39,494 nt of DNA from Streptococcus parasanguinis (GCF_901875555.1 NZ_CABFMD010000007.1:1-39494), one strand, 5' to 3'; positions 7,780-18,171 are shown, counted from the stretch's first letter. A program made the numbers and translations. The notes: generated by a model from the letters alone, not told the origin.

Positions 7780-8877
7780 ATGACTATTACAGTTCAATTT
7801 AGTAACTATGCTCTGAAAACGGATGAAACATTAACACAAAGGATACAATTTGTGTACTCACCCTTAAATGAACTGTTTAGAAGCTTACATATCTTATTGA
7901 ACCCGCGTCATCATGGTATAAATATTGATTGGGTCATTGAGATACAAGATAGATTGACAGATGATTTCTATGAGAAGCTTCACTATTTTCAACTTTTTTA
8001 TGAACTTGGTGTTTCTCCTATTTTACTTTGTAATTTTCGCTATCATGCGACAACGATTGAAGAAGAGATACAAAATTTAAAGAAATTTCTTGATGAATTC
8101 CCAACTATTCAATTAATTGAGCATTTAGAGAAAGTGTCCAGTGACAGAGAAAACTCCTTCATTCCAACATTAGCAAAAGGATTAGAATGGAAGGATTTTT
8201 CTTTGAATGAGGATAATCAGTTACTTATAGACTTGAGGAAGAATGCCTCTGGTGTTTATCAACATCTTTTCTCTTTTATTGATTGGTACCGCCAAGAAAT
8301 ATTTGATGAAACTTGGAAAAGTAAAGGTATTCAACGAAAGCTCTTAACAGAAATCCAACATCAAGCTTCTTTTTTAAGGGAAAATGGTTTTGAAGAAATG
8401 TTTAATCATTTGCAAATTGACCGCATTCATTGGAGAAAGGACAGGCTGGCCATCATTAAACCTTTTGACCAAGAAATCCAACTGCAAGATAGTGATTCTA
8501 TTATGTTATTACCAAGTTATTTTATTTGGCCTCATCTGTTTGTTGAATCTTTCAATCAAGGAATTGCTATTACCTATGATATTACAGAACAGCCAAGTTA
8601 CTATAACTCCACACCGGAAAATTTGATTACTATTTTTAAAGCTTTGAGTGACCCTGTCCGTTTACAAATTATGAATTATGTTATTGATAAACCAAGTACG
8701 ACACAATCTTTGGCTCAAATTTTATTAATGAGTAATTCAAGTATATCCAGACATTTACAAATTTTAAAGGATGCTAACTTATTAACGACAACTAAAGCTA
8801 AAAAATTCGTTCTTTATGAGCCAACACAGCTCATTACACAACTTATGCCGAATTTCTACCATTTCTTTAAAAATTGA
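7780..8877 (+). CDS. ArsR-type transcriptional regulator with large N-terminal domain
   Basis: 365-residue regulator with a C-terminal winged helix of the ArsR type: FKALSDPVRLQIMNYV opens the domain and SNSSISRHLQILKDANLL is the recognition helix and following strand (about residues 283-350). No ArsR metal-site CxC motif is present. The N-terminal 270 residues carry no motif I recognise and are presumably the effector-binding part, as in the DUF5937-like ArsR proteins found beside drug pumps. The ATG at 7780 lies 8 nt from the SD AGAAGGA; the in-frame ATG at 7774 is too close. Divergence from the pump gene suggests it represses or induces it. AT-rich, in the transferred cassette. Confidence 0.8.
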   Translation: MTITVQFSNYALKTDETLTQRIQFVYSPLNELFRSLHILLNPRHHGINIDWVIEIQDRLTDDFYEKLHYFQLFYELGVSPILLCNFRYHATTIEEEIQNLKKFLDEFPTIQLIEHLEKVSSDRENSFIPTLAKGLEWKDFSLNEDNQLLIDLRKNASGVYQHLFSFIDWYRQEIFDETWKSKGIQRKLLTEIQHQASFLRENGFEEMFNHLQIDRIHWRKDRLAIIKPFDQEIQLQDSDSIMLLPSYFIWPHLFVESFNQGIAITYDITEQPSYYNSTPENLITIFKALSDPVRLQIMNYVIDKPSTTQSLAQILLMSNSSISRHLQILKDANLLTTTKAKKFVLYEPTQLITQLMPNFYHFFKN

Positions 8878-8909
8878 GGCTTTAATCATTAAAAAGGTGG
8901 TGAACTACT

Positions 8910-9497
8910 ATGTCAACGTCACAAATTATCTCGGTTTTATCAGCTAACCGTTTTCTCACCCAAAATGAGATTGAAAGAACTTTAGGGTGTTCTTTATCGA
9001 AAAGTGAAATTGCTTTTTTAAAGGCTAGTCCTAAAATAGTTTTATTTAACTTTTACGGCCGAATTTACTATAAATTAAATAATGATAATACTCTCACCAC
9101 GGAGCAAGGAAGACAAGCTATTGCAAAACTGTCTAGACGTCCTCAAGCAATTAAGCTTGGTAAAGCACGGATATGTTTGCACCATTTAGCAGGGAAAGCA
9201 GGAGTTTCAATATTTGAGTGGTTTATTCAAAATAAATTAATGGAACAGGAATCCCCTATCAGCTACTCTTTAACTCAAGCAGGAAGTAATGCTATACAGC
9301 AATGGTTGGGTTATCAGTCTAATCCTAATATCAAATTATGTTTAGATTTTTCTGAAAGAAAGTTTCATATTGGTGGAGTATTAGGAGAAAAGATATTAGA
9401 AAAACTAATCCATGAGGAAAAATGTCAATTAACTCAAGATAGGCAAATTATTCTAAAAACTGACTTAAATAACTTAATGAAGGATTTTTATAAGTAA
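8910..9497 (+). CDS. ArsR-associated regulatory protein (C-terminal module only)
   Basis: 195-residue protein 32 nt behind the ArsR-type gene, with SD AAGGTGG. Residues about 90-160 (ARICLHHLAGKAGVSIFEWF, then CLDFSERKFHIGGVLGEKIL) resemble the C-terminal half of many ArsR-family regulators, where the pattern is xRxCYDHLAGxxG then CLDWSERRxHLxGxLG. The first 80 residues, where an ArsR winged helix would be expected, do not show the canonical HTH sequence, although LTQNEIERTLGCSLSKSEI could be a divergent one. It probably acts with, or evolved from a duplicate of, such a regulator. No catalytic motif is seen. The stop is followed by a strong terminator shared with gpx. Confidence 0.6.
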   Translation: MSTSQIISVLSANRFLTQNEIERTLGCSLSKSEIAFLKASPKIVLFNFYGRIYYKLNNDNTLTTEQGRQAIAKLSRRPQAIKLGKARICLHHLAGKAGVSIFEWFIQNKLMEQESPISYSLTQAGSNAIQQWLGYQSNPNIKLCLDFSERKFHIGGVLGEKILEKLIHEEKCQLTQDRQIILKTDLNNLMKDFYK

Positions 9498-9569
9498 ATT
9501 ACTATCAAATTTTTGCTTGAAACTATTGGTTGTGTGTTGTACCAATAACTTATTATTGATTTAATTAAT

Positions 9570-9609
9570 AAAAGACGCTCTAGTTTTATGATTAACCAGA
9601 GCGTCTTTT
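9570..9609. terminator. Bidirectional terminator between cassette and gpx
   Basis: AAAAGACGCTCT (9570-9581) pairs with AGAGCGTCTTTT (9598-9609); loop of 16 nt. It serves the regulator gene on the plus strand and gpx on the minus strand, and overlaps the gpx stop codon. Confidence 0.8.
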
Positions 9610-10090
9610 AGTTATCAAGCAATTTTTGGATCAAGTCTTCCATTGCAGCGGGCTCTGTTTTTGAGGAGAAGCGTTGGGCGACTTGGCCTTGTCGGTCGAT
9701 GACAAATTTTGCGAAGTTCCATTCGATGCGTTTGCCCAGTGGTCCGGCTGCTTGGCTTTTGAGCCAGTCATAAAGAGGAAGGGCCTCTTTGCCATTGACC
9801 TTGGCTTTGGCGAATCGTGGGAAGGTGGTCTGGTAGTTGAGGCTACAGAAGCTATTGATTTCTTCTGCAGTTCCTGGAGCTTGCCCCATGAATTGGTTAC
9901 AAGGGATATCTAGGATTTCAAACCCCTTTTCCTGGTAGCGCTGGTAGAGATCTTGTAGTCCCTGGTATTGTGGGGTTAGGCCACAACCGGTCGCCGTATT
10001 CACTACGATGAGGACCTTACCTTGGTAGTGGGAAAGAGAAATTTCTTCCCCTTGTTGGTTTTCTAAAGAAAAATCATAAATGCTGGTCAT
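9608..10090 (-). CDS. gpx: Glutathione peroxidase (Cys type)
   Basis: Thiol-dependent peroxidase of the glutathione peroxidase family, 160 residues and cytoplasmic. The peroxidatic Cys is in VNTATGCGLTPQYQGL, the second conserved motif is IPCNQFMGQAPGT with the catalytic Gln, and the Trp-Asn motif is IEWNFAKFVID. Many bacterial members use thioredoxin rather than glutathione as reductant, so the substrate name is by family. The second ATG is chosen as start because the first overlaps the SD AAAGGA; this gives MTSIYDFSLENQQG. A promoter (TGCTACAAT on the minus strand, 10132-10140) is near. Its 3' end is duplicated at 5997-6068, which places the efflux cassette insertion exactly at this gene's tail. 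Confidence 0.9.
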   Translation of the reverse strand: MTSIYDFSLENQQGEEISLSHYQGKVLIVVNTATGCGLTPQYQGLQDLYQRYQEKGFEILDIPCNQFMGQAPGTAEEINSFCSLNYQTTFPRFAKAKVNGKEALPLYDWLKSQAAGPLGKRIEWNFAKFVIDRQGQVAQRFSSKTEPAAMEDLIQKLLDN

Positions 10091-10131
10091 AGTTGTCATC
10101 CTTTCTGTCTTTTCAGCTTTTATTGTAGCAC

Positions 10132-10140
10132 AAATGGACT
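10132..10140 (-). promoter_or_regulatory. Extended -10 promoter of gpx
   Basis: The minus strand reads TGCTACAAT, an extended -10 (TGN plus TACAAT), about 40 nt upstream of the gpx start. No good -35 is seen. Confidence 0.45.
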
Positions 10141-10192
10141 AAAATTGGGGCAAGAGGAGCATGACTTCTTGCTTTAGTCCCTCCTGCGAAAA

Positions 10193-10201
10193 TGATATAA
10201 T
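10193..10201 (+). promoter_or_regulatory. Extended -10 promoter of the rexBA operon
   Basis: TGATATAAT (TG at 10193-10194, TATAAT at 10196-10201) about 50 nt upstream of rexB. The -35 region (TTTAGT, 10173-10178, 17-bp spacer) is weak, as is common with extended -10 promoters. Confidence 0.55.
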
Positions 10202-10249
10202 AAGAAGATAATAAGCTCTCAAGAAAGTGCCCAAAGGAGAACGGATCGG

Positions 10250-13200
10250 ATGAAATTACTCTATACGGATGTTCGGACCCCCTTGACCCAGGTCCTGACG
10301 CAAGAAGCCGTAAGGTTAGTAGAAGATGGCAAGCGTGTGTTTTACATAGCACCTAACTCTCTGTCCTTTGAAAAAGAAGCCAAGGTCTTGTCCTATTTAG
10401 AAGGTCAGGCTTCTTTTGCCATAACCGTTACGCGCTTTGCTCAAATGGCCCGTTATTTCATCCTGAATCAGGTTTTTGAGGAGCAAGCCTTGGATGACAT
10501 CGGTCTAGGTATGCTATTTTTTAAAGCTCTTTCCCACATGAAGGACCAGGATCTTAAGGTCTACGGAGCCCTGCGCAAGGATCCTCAGTTTATCCAGCAA
10601 CTGGTTCAGCTCTATCATGAATTGCAGACGGCCCAGATGGATTTTACAGATTTAGAGTTACTCGAGGAAGCTGAAAAAAGAGAGGACCTCTTGGCAATTT
10701 TTGAAGCAGTCTCTGAGATCTTGGCCCAGCATCGGTATGAATCCCAGTCCAAGATTGCTGTTTTACTCAATCAGATTGAAGAGGGGCACTTGGAAGAGCA
10801 ATTGAAAGAGGTGGCGATCGTCGTCGATGGCTTCACACGTTTTTCTGCGGAAGAAGAGGCTTTGATTAGTCTTCTTCACAGAAAAGGGGTGGAGATTGTC
10901 ATCGGGGTCTATGCCAGCGAAAAAGCCTATCGTGCAACCTTTAGAGAGGGCAATCTTTACCAGGCCAGTGTTGACTTTCTCCTTCGGTTGGCAAAAACTT
11001 TTCAGGTTCAGCCTCAATATTGTGGGCAAGCGATCGAAGACTCCTTTAGTTGCATGACCCGCATGGTAGAAGCGCGCTACGATTTTTCACAGGTGGAAAA
11101 TGTGCTTACGGAGCAAGACCGAACCGCTGTTCAACTCTGGCAAACCAATACACAAAAAGAAGAGTTGGAATTTGTCGCTAAATCCATCCGTCAACGTCTT
11201 CATGACGGCGCACGCTATCGGGATATTCGGGTCTTGTTAGGCGATGTGGAAGCTTATCAACTGCAACTCAAGACCATTTTTGACCAGTATCAGATCCCCT
11301 TTTACTTGGGACGAAGTGAGGCCATGGTCCACCATCCCTTGATTCAGGTCATTGAATCGCTAGGACGGATCAAGCAGTTCAATTACCAGACAGAAGATAT
11401 CATCAATCTGTTGAAAACGGGACTTTATAGAGATTTGACGCAAGAAGAAGTCGATACTTTTGAGCAGTACCTTGGCTTTGCGGAAGTAAAAGGTGCTACA
11501 AAATTTCACAAGCCCTTTACCAGCAATCGTCAGGGTAAGTTTAATCTAGAAGCACTCAATGCCCTCCGAGAACGCGTCGTAGAACCTCTAGCTCCCTTCT
11601 TTTCACAGCGCAAACAAAAGGTGACCCATCTCTTAACCGCCTTTACAGAATTTCTGAAAGAGTCTCAGCTTTCTCAGAATCTACAAGCTTTGATCAAGGA
11701 TCTAACTTTGGAAGAGCAGGAACGCTATGACCAGGTCTGGAAGGCCTTCCTCCACGTCTTAGAAGAATTGAATCTTGTTTTTGAGGACCAAGAACTGACA
11801 GTGGATGACTTTCTAGCTCTTGTCTTATCCGGCATGCAATTGTCACAATACCGGACAGTTCCTGCTACAGTCGATGTGGTGACGGTTCAGTCCTACGACT
11901 TGATTGAACCCTTGACAGCCCCTTATGTCTACGCGATCGGGCTAACCCAGGAGCGTTTCCCCAAGATCGCCCAAAACACCTCGCTTCTCAGTGAAGAAGA
12001 ACGACAACAGCTCAATGAGGCCACCCAAGAAGGAGCAGAGCTCCAGGTGGTGACCAGCGAAAATCTCAAGAAGAATCGCTTTGTGGCGGTTTCGCTACTT
12101 AATGCAGCAACCGAACAACTGGTCCTATCGGCCCCTAGCTTGGTCAATGAAACGGAAGATAGTGTCTCTCCTTACCTTCTAGAATTGGCCAAGGAGCCCA
12201 TTGCCATCGAGTGGACGACCAAACAAGCCCAAGCTTCAAGTGATGACATCGGGACCTACCGAGCCCTCTTAGCGCGCGTGATCGAACTCCATCAAGAAGA
12301 GATCACTAGTGAGTTGTCTGCTGAAGAAGCCAGCTTTTGGGGTGTGGCCGTGCGGGTCTTGCGAAAGAAATTGCAAGCGGAAGGCATTCAGATTCCTCAG
12401 ATTTCAACGGAATTAAAGAGTCGTCAGCTCCAGTCGGATACGCTTCAAGCGCTCTATCCTAAAGGAAAAGCCTTGACCTTATCCGCTTCTGCCTTGAATG
12501 AATACTACAAGCACCAGTATGCCTTTTATCTGCGCTATGTCTTGGGCTTACAAGAGGATGAGACCATCCGGCCAGACGCTCGCAGTCATGGGAATTTCCT
12601 GCACCGGATCTTTGAACGAGTCTTAAAAGACGGCTCCGATCAAGCTTTTGATCAGCGTTTAAGCGAGGCAATTCGAGAAACCAGCCAGGAAGCGGAATTC
12701 CAGCAATTGTATGGAGAAAATGGAGAGACCAAGTTTATTCAAAACTTGCTTCTTGATACCGCTAAAACAACGGGCCGGGTCCTCGCTCAGCAAAATGGTA
12801 TCGAGACCATCGGTGAGGAGACCCTCTTTGGTGGGAGCACCCACACCTCTTATCCATTGTCTGATGGCCGTCTCCTGCAGCTAAGGGGCAAGGTGGACCG
12901 TATTGATCAGTTAAGTGATCGCGGAGCCCTCGGAGTCGTGGACTACAAGTCGAGCTTGACGCAATTCCACTATGACAAGTTCTTTAATGGCCTGAATTCT
13001 CAATTGCCAACCTATCTTTCTGCGATTCAGGATTTGAAGGAATACCAAGAGGAGCAGGGGATTTTCGGAGCCATGTATTTGGAAATGGGAGATCCCGTAA
13101 TAGATTTGAAAAAGACCAAGACAGTCGACGATGCCATCAACCAAACCATGAGGAGTCAGCAATACAAGGGACTCTTTATGGCAGATCAGGCGCCTTATCT

Positions 13201-13516
13201 GGGCGAGGAATATGATAAGAACAAGGCCATGATGCTGACTAAGGAAGAGCTGGACCTGCTCCTCTTGTACAATGCTTATCTCTATAAAACAGCAGCAGAA
13301 GGGATTCTCAAGGGGCAATTTGCTATCAATCCCTATAGTGAAAATGGGCGCAATATCGCACCATATGTGGACCAGTTTAAATCCATCACAGGATTTGAAG
13401 CGGATCGTCACCTCGGTCAGGCACGATTCTTGACCAAACTAGACCAAAAAGGAATACGCGGTGAAAAGGTGAAAGCCGCTTGGATCGAGAAGATGAAGGA
13501 GGTCTTGAACAAATGA
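10250..13516 (+). CDS. rexB: ATP-dependent helicase/exonuclease subunit RexB (AddB family)
   Basis: Non-helicase nuclease subunit of the RexAB (AddAB-type) complex that resects double-strand breaks and feeds recombination at Chi sites. The 1088-residue length is typical. A C-terminal RecB-type nuclease motif, GVVDYKSS (about residues 894-901) followed by QLPTYLSAI, is intact. Unlike B. subtilis AddB, the N terminus has no Walker A sequence. The cysteines that hold the iron-sulfur cluster at the C terminus are also missing: only two Cys occur in the whole protein, near residues 257 and 268. Both absences fit the Rex subfamily. SD AAAGGAG is at 10234-10240. The stop overlaps rexA by 4 nt (ATGA), so the two are made together. 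Confidence 0.95.
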   Translation: MKLLYTDVRTPLTQVLTQEAVRLVEDGKRVFYIAPNSLSFEKEAKVLSYLEGQASFAITVTRFAQMARYFILNQVFEEQALDDIGLGMLFFKALSHMKDQDLKVYGALRKDPQFIQQLVQLYHELQTAQMDFTDLELLEEAEKREDLLAIFEAVSEILAQHRYESQSKIAVLLNQIEEGHLEEQLKEVAIVVDGFTRFSAEEEALISLLHRKGVEIVIGVYASEKAYRATFREGNLYQASVDFLLRLAKTFQVQPQYCGQAIEDSFSCMTRMVEARYDFSQVENVLTEQDRTAVQLWQTNTQKEELEFVAKSIRQRLHDGARYRDIRVLLGDVEAYQLQLKTIFDQYQIPFYLGRSEAMVHHPLIQVIESLGRIKQFNYQTEDIINLLKTGLYRDLTQEEVDTFEQYLGFAEVKGATKFHKPFTSNRQGKFNLEALNALRERVVEPLAPFFSQRKQKVTHLLTAFTEFLKESQLSQNLQALIKDLTLEEQERYDQVWKAFLHVLEELNLVFEDQELTVDDFLALVLSGMQLSQYRTVPATVDVVTVQSYDLIEPLTAPYVYAIGLTQERFPKIAQNTSLLSEEERQQLNEATQEGAELQVVTSENLKKNRFVAVSLLNAATEQLVLSAPSLVNETEDSVSPYLLELAKEPIAIEWTTKQAQASSDDIGTYRALLARVIELHQEEITSELSAEEASFWGVAVRVLRKKLQAEGIQIPQISTELKSRQLQSDTLQALYPKGKALTLSASALNEYYKHQYAFYLRYVLGLQEDETIRPDARSHGNFLHRIFERVLKDGSDQAFDQRLSEAIRETSQEAEFQQLYGENGETKFIQNLLLDTAKTTGRVLAQQNGIETIGEETLFGGSTHTSYPLSDGRLLQLRGKVDRIDQLSDRGALGVVDYKSSLTQFHYDKFFNGLNSQLPTYLSAIQDLKEYQEEQGIFGAMYLEMGDPVIDLKKTKTVDDAINQTMRSQQYKGLFMADQAPYLGEEYDKNKAMMLTKEELDLLLLYNAYLYKTAAEGILKGQFAINPYSENGRNIAPYVDQFKSITGFEADRHLGQARFLTKLDQKGIRGEKVKAAWIEKMKEVLNK

Positions 13517-16500
13517 TCAAACAAGCATTTTTGACAAGAGATGAAATCAAGGCCCTTCAGGCCCAAGAGGCAGCCTCTACCAAAGAGCAAAAGCGAACAG
13601 CAGAACAGATCGATGCCATCTATAGTTCGGGGGCCAATATCTTGGTGTCGGCCTCTGCTGGTTCAGGGAAGACCTTTGTCATGGTGCAGCGGATACTGGA
13701 TCAGATCCAGCGAGGCATTTCGATTAAGGAGCTCTTTATCTCGACCTTTACGGTCAAGGCAGCAGGAGAGCTTAAGGAACGTTTGGAAAGTGAACTTGGA
13801 AAAGCCCTGCAAGCGAGCGATGACCCAGAACTCAAGCAACACCTGGCCCGTCAAATCGCAGATGTCGCCACAAGCGATATCGGAACCATGGACTCCTTTA
13901 CCCAAAAGGTCCTAACGCGCTACGGCTATTTGCTTGGGTTGGCGCCCCAGTTTCGGATTTTACAAAATGCCAGTGAGCAGCGTCTCTTACAAAATGAAGT
14001 CTTTCAGACTGTTTTTGACCGCTATTACCAAGGGGAAAATCAAGAAGCTTTTGTCCAGATGGTCAAGAATTTCACGGGGCAACGCAAAAATTTGACCTTG
14101 TTTAAAGAGCAAGTCTACCAAATCTATGACTTTCTTCAGTCGACTAGTGATCCAGAGAAATGGCTGGAAGAGCATTTCCTAAAAGGCTATGAAGAGACCG
14201 ATTTTGAACAGATTGAAGGTGCTCTGATGGAGAGCATCCAGCAGGCCCTCTATGAGGCAGAGAGCTTTTTTGACTTTCATTTGTCCAATGAGGGCCAAGC
14301 ATTTGGCAAGGCCAAATATTTGGAAGCCGTGCAAGAGGTGCTGGATCAGATTGGAAGCCTCACAGAGCGCCCTAATAAAGCGCAACTGACCTCTGTCCTA
14401 AAGGCAGTCGTGGCGATTAGTCGAGCTTCAAATGGGGGAGCCTTGACCAACAGGGTCCGAAAAGAAGAGCTAAAAGACCTGGTCACGGCTTATAACCAAG
14501 ACAAAAACCTTCATATCAATCGCCTCAGAGACTTGGAAAATCAGCTCTATCAGCTAGAATTTCAAAAAAACTTCCACCAAGAAGAAGGGCCCATGCTCTC
14601 TTTGCTGCGGGACTTTATCAGAGACTTTGCTCAGGCTTATCTGGAGCGAAAAATCCAAGAAAAGGCTTATGAATTTGGGGATATCAGTCATTTTGCCATT
14701 CAAATTTTAGAGCAATTTCCAGAGGTGAGACAAGCCTTTCAAGAGCGCTACCACGAGGTCATGGTCGATGAGTACCAGGATACCAACCACACCCAAGAGC
14801 GGATGTTGGATTTGCTGTCAAATGGCCACAATCGCTTCATGGTGGGGGATATCAAGCAATCCATTTACCGCTTTCGACAGGCAGATCCACAGATTTTCAA
14901 TGACAAATTTAAGGCCTACCAAGAAGAAGGGGCGAAAGGGCGTTTGATCCTCCTCAAGGAAAATTTCCGGAGCCATGTGGAAGTGTTGGATGCGACCAAT
15001 GATGTCTTTCGCCATTTGATGGACGAAGAGGTAGGGGAGATTGACTACAATCAAACCCACTATCTAGTTGCAGGAAGCGACAAGCAGCGGATGGCCTTGC
15101 CACAACATCGGGCAGAGTTTTTGCTCTATGATGGTAGCCAAGACCAGGAAGAAAAGGCCGAAGATGAGGAAGTTATATCCGGCCTTGAGACCGTTTCCAA
15201 GGGAGAAATTCTCCTTGTCATCAAAGAAATTTTACGCCTCCATCGGGTGGAAAAAGTACCCTTTAAAGAGATCACCCTCTTGACCGCGACACGGACTCGA
15301 AATGATGCGATTCTGGAAGCGTTTGACCGCTACCAGATTCCGATTGTGGCAGATAGCGGACAGGCGCATTATCTTGAGTCGCTGGAAGTGATGGTCATGC
15401 TGGATACCTTGCGGAGCATCAACAACCCTTTGCATGATTATCCCTTAGTAGCCCTTATGAAATCCCCTATGTTTGACTTTGATGAAGATGAGCTGGCACG
15501 GATTTCCTTGCAGTCGCTTCCAGAGCAAAAGCAAGTGGACTTCTACCACAAAGTCCAGTTAGCCCTTGAAAAAACTGCAGAGCATGCCAATCTGATTGAT
15601 GCCAAGCTCTTCGCTAAAATTGAGAACTTCCTCAAGGTTTTATCTACTTGGCGGGCTGCTGCCAAGACCTCTTCGCTTTATGATTTGTTGTGGAAAATCT
15701 ATGAGGATCGCTATTACTACGATTATGTTGGTGCCCTTCCAAATGGCGTCCAGCGCCAGGCCAACCTCTATGCCTTGACGCTTCGGGCCAATGATTACGA
15801 GAAGGCCAGTTTTAAGGGCTTGTCGCGCTTCATTGCTATGATCGATAAGGTGATCGAAAATGAACACGATTTGGCCAGCGTCCCTCTGGCGGCACCAAAA
15901 GATGCCGTCCAGCTCATGACGGTTCATAAGAGTAAGGGACTGGAATTCAAGTATGTCTTTCTTCTCAATATGGACAAGGCCTTTAACCGCAAGGATCAAT
16001 CGGGGCCAATCATTCTCAGCCGTCAAAAAGGGATTGGTTTTAAATACATTGCGAACCTTCCAGTTGAGACCGAAAATCCAGCTGCTCCAGAGTCCATTCG
16101 CCTGCAGATCGAAACACCTTGCTACCAAGGCAATGTGGAAGAAACAAAATTAGCCACGATTTCAGAGCAGATGCGTCTTCTATATGTTGCTATGACACGG
16201 GCCGAGCTTAAGCTCTATCTGGTCGGAAAAGGCCGGGAGGACAAACTGCGTGATACCGATTGGGGGACCAGTCGCAATGGCAAGCTGGATCCGGAAAAAA
16301 GAAAAGAATGGACCTCTTATCAGGACTGGCTCTTTGCTATTCAAGATGTGTTCGCCAAGAATACACTGGCTTATGACACGCGTTTTGTGACAGATGAAGA
16401 CCTGACAACGGATCAGCTGGAGCCACTAGAGAAGGAGAAGGATTCCCGCCTGGATCAGCTCAAGGATGTCCGCCAGTCAGAGGATATTCGTCGGGCTTTG

Positions 16501-17178
16501 GATATCTTGGAAAATGTTGATCGTCTCAATCAGCTCTACGCTCCGGCCATTCATTTACCTAGTGTCCGTACCCCTAGCCAGATCAAGAAATTCTACGAGC
16601 CGGTCATGGATGCCAATGGCGTCCAAATCATGGATGCGAAGACCGTGACACCTGAGTTTGAACTTCCAACTTTTGGTCCAGAAAAAGCGGTGACGGGAGC
16701 CCAAGTTGGTAGTGCTGTCCATGAACTCATGCAGCGCGTGCCTCTTGAAGAAGAAATCACTCTTGATACACTGCGTCAAGCCTTGGAGCAAGTCCAAGCA
16801 GAGCCAGCGGTCAAAGCGCGCATCAAGCTAGAGGCTATTCTCGCTTTCTATGAGACGCCTTTGGGGGCCTTGCTTCAAAGAGAAGCCCCTCGTGTTCATC
16901 GTGAAGCCCCCTTTGCCATGCTGAAGAAAGATCCAGCTAGTGGCGAGGACTTTGTCGTTCGGGGGATCTTGGATGGGTATATCGTGCTAGAAGATCGGAT
17001 CCTGCTCTTTGACTACAAGACAGATCACTACAAGTTCCCTAGCCAATTGGTCGAACGCTACCGAGATCAGCTCGATCTCTATGCAGAAGCTCTTCGCCGT
17101 TCCTATGGCCAAGAGCACGTTGAAAAATATCTGGTACTTTTAGGTGGCCCTCATCTAGAAGTGGTGAAAGTGGAGTAA
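13513..17178 (+). CDS. rexA: ATP-dependent helicase/nuclease subunit RexA (AddA family)
   Basis: UvrD/Rep-type superfamily 1 helicase fused to a RecB-family nuclease; motor subunit of RexAB. Q motif and Walker A are at the N terminus ([10 protein letters not shown], about residues 46-55). Walker B VDEYQDTN is near 417, motif III-like [15 protein letters not shown] follows, and helicase motifs [14 protein letters not shown] and LLYVAMTRA lie further on. The nuclease motif is LLFDYKTD near 1165, followed by QLDLYAEAL. Start at ATG 13513 is chosen for the SD AAGGAGG (13496-13502) and the 4-nt overlap with the rexB stop; it gives 1221 residues, the usual size. A reading from 13480 would run into rexB. 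Confidence 0.96.
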   Translation: MIKQAFLTRDEIKALQAQEAASTKEQKRTAEQIDAIYSSGANILVSASAGSGKTFVMVQRILDQIQRGISIKELFISTFTVKAAGELKERLESELGKALQASDDPELKQHLARQIADVATSDIGTMDSFTQKVLTRYGYLLGLAPQFRILQNASEQRLLQNEVFQTVFDRYYQGENQEAFVQMVKNFTGQRKNLTLFKEQVYQIYDFLQSTSDPEKWLEEHFLKGYEETDFEQIEGALMESIQQALYEAESFFDFHLSNEGQAFGKAKYLEAVQEVLDQIGSLTERPNKAQLTSVLKAVVAISRASNGGALTNRVRKEELKDLVTAYNQDKNLHINRLRDLENQLYQLEFQKNFHQEEGPMLSLLRDFIRDFAQAYLERKIQEKAYEFGDISHFAIQILEQFPEVRQAFQERYHEVMVDEYQDTNHTQERMLDLLSNGHNRFMVGDIKQSIYRFRQADPQIFNDKFKAYQEEGAKGRLILLKENFRSHVEVLDATNDVFRHLMDEEVGEIDYNQTHYLVAGSDKQRMALPQHRAEFLLYDGSQDQEEKAEDEEVISGLETVSKGEILLVIKEILRLHRVEKVPFKEITLLTATRTRNDAILEAFDRYQIPIVADSGQAHYLESLEVMVMLDTLRSINNPLHDYPLVALMKSPMFDFDEDELARISLQSLPEQKQVDFYHKVQLALEKTAEHANLIDAKLFAKIENFLKVLSTWRAAAKTSSLYDLLWKIYEDRYYYDYVGALPNGVQRQANLYALTLRANDYEKASFKGLSRFIAMIDKVIENEHDLASVPLAAPKDAVQLMTVHKSKGLEFKYVFLLNMDKAFNRKDQSGPIILSRQKGIGFKYIANLPVETENPAAPESIRLQIETPCYQGNVEETKLATISEQMRLLYVAMTRAELKLYLVGKGREDKLRDTDWGTSRNGKLDPEKRKEWTSYQDWLFAIQDVFAKNTLAYDTRFVTDEDLTTDQLEPLEKEKDSRLDQLKDVRQSEDIRRALDILENVDRLNQLYAPAIHLPSVRTPSQIKKFYEPVMDANGVQIMDAKTVTPEFELPTFGPEKAVTGAQVGSAVHELMQRVPLEEEITLDTLRQALEQVQAEPAVKARIKLEAILAFYETPLGALLQREAPRVHREAPFAMLKKDPASGEDFVVRGILDGYIVLEDRILLFDYKTDHYKFPSQLVERYRDQLDLYAEALRRSYGQEHVEKYLVLLGGPHLEVVKVE

Positions 17179-17181
17179 CAC

Positions 17182-17499
17182 ATGACAATTGCAAAGGAAA
17201 AAATTGAACGCATCCAAAGTATGGAAGGTTATTTGAATGACTATGCTAAGACTTTGGAAGATACAAAAAAAGCAGTGGATCGACTAAAAGAGCATCAAGA
17301 GAGCTATATCCAACTGCGCGATTATTATAGTAGTCAGGCCTATTTTGATGACTTGGACCTGTCCAATCAAGCGGATTTTCCAGCCGATCTTCCTTGTGGT
17401 GTCTTGTCTGAAGATGCCGTCTATGATTTGTTAGACGAGCACTTTCAGATGGGAGTGGAGCTCTTGGAGATCGCAACGAAAATGATCAAAGAACGGTGA
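17182..17499 (+). CDS. DUF4298 family protein
   Basis: Small acidic protein of 105 residues starting 3 nt after the rexA stop, so it is the third gene of the rexBA operon. It is predicted almost wholly helical, with a coiled-coil-like N-terminal half (ERIQSMEGYLNDYAKTLEDT) and the conserved tail PADLPCGVLSEDAVYDLLDE that typifies DUF4298. Function is unknown; the position suggests only co-expression with RexAB. Confidence 0.8.
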   Translation: MTIAKEKIERIQSMEGYLNDYAKTLEDTKKAVDRLKEHQESYIQLRDYYSSQAYFDDLDLSNQADFPADLPCGVLSEDAVYDLLDEHFQMGVELLEIATKMIKER

Positions 17500-17511
17500 A
17501 ATCATTCTTTA

Positions 17512-17839
17512 TATTTTATCTTTCCTTAGGTGACGACGGACGTTAGGTGAAATTATCCAGTGGATGATTTCAGCAATTCAGGAAGTTCCATGACTAAATC
17601 AAGATACAAAGGGCGACTGCGGATAAAGCCAAAATAGGAAGTTTGACGAAGAATCTTTAGATTCTAGGAGAGCTTATCTTTTTGACGCAATCCGCAGCCC
17701 GTGTTCAATTATTTTTGAGCCCCTTCGCTCTTGAAATTCTTAGCACAGGCTAAAACAGTTCCCCGAACTGTTTTACTCTCAATAATTCCTAGTACCTGAA
17801 ACAGGATCTGTTTCTAGCACTTTTCTCACGGCGGAAAGT
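17512..17839 (+). repeat. Modular hairpin-mosaic repeat, copy 1
   Basis: It shares three conserved modules with copy 2 (36530-36666, opposite strand): the left module TATTTTA..CTTTCCTTAGGTGA...CGGACGT (17514-17543), the middle module GAAGTTCCATGACTAA (17582-17597) and the right module CTCACGGCGGAAA (17825-17837). Between them are hairpins not found in copy 2. They are GAAATTATCCA/TGGATGATTTC (17549-17571), a long outer stem GGGC..CTGCGGAT (17611-17624) with ATCCGCAGCCC (17690-17700), an inner GAATCT/AGATTC, AAAACAGTTC/GAACTGTTTT (17752-17774) and GAAACAG/CTGTTTC (17798-17814). No protein is coded. The remaining bases to 17960 hold nothing I can name. Confidence 0.7.
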
Positions 17840-17964
17840 TTCAGTATATCTTTGAATAAACACAACATAAATCATTCTAATTCTTTTAGCATTACTTGTG
17901 TTAGCTTATCTTGACAAGCCCTACCAGCAATAGAAAATTTTCCAAAATGGACTTTTTCTTCAGC

Positions 17965-17996
17965 AAAAAAAGCTCCGGTTTCCCGGAGCTTTTTTT
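17965..17996. terminator. Strong terminator of the DUF3042 gene
   Basis: AAAAAAAGCTCCGG, loop TTTC, CCGGAGCTTTTTT. Symmetrical A and T runs make it usable from both directions; it lies 4 nt beyond the stop of the minus-strand gene. Confidence 0.85.
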
Positions 17997-18000
17997 AGGA

Positions 18001-18171
18001 TTAGTGTGATACACGGCGACGTGCTGCTTTTTTGCGGTTTTCTTCGATGAAAGCTGCTTTCTTTTCTTCTGGCTCGATTACTTTTTTCTTGAATGTGTAA
18101 ACTGCACCTGCGACAGCAGCAACTGTACCAGCAACACCAGTAACAAAACCTTTACCAAATCCTTTAGCCAT
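18001..18171 (-). CDS. DUF3042 family small protein
   Basis: 56-residue protein: MAKGFGKGFVTGVAGTVAAV, then a short hydrophobic glycine/alanine-rich helix (about 8-27), then a highly basic tail ending KKAARRRVSH. The layout (one membrane-like helix, positive tail, EENRKKA motif) matches DUF3042, widespread in Lactobacillales, function unknown. SD AAAGGAG is 9 nt upstream on the minus strand, with the strong terminator just beyond the stop. It is divergent from miaA and shares its 83-nt promoter gap. It probably localises at the membrane; that is an inference. Confidence 0.85.
   Translation of the reverse strand: MAKGFGKGFVTGVAGTVAAVAGAVYTFKKKVIEPEEKKAAFIEENRKKAARRRVSH

Noticed and set aside
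17512..17839. CRISPR or tRNA-like array
   Set aside because: The hairpins differ from one another and are not evenly spaced repeats with unique spacers; no cas genes are present and no cloverleaf can be folded.
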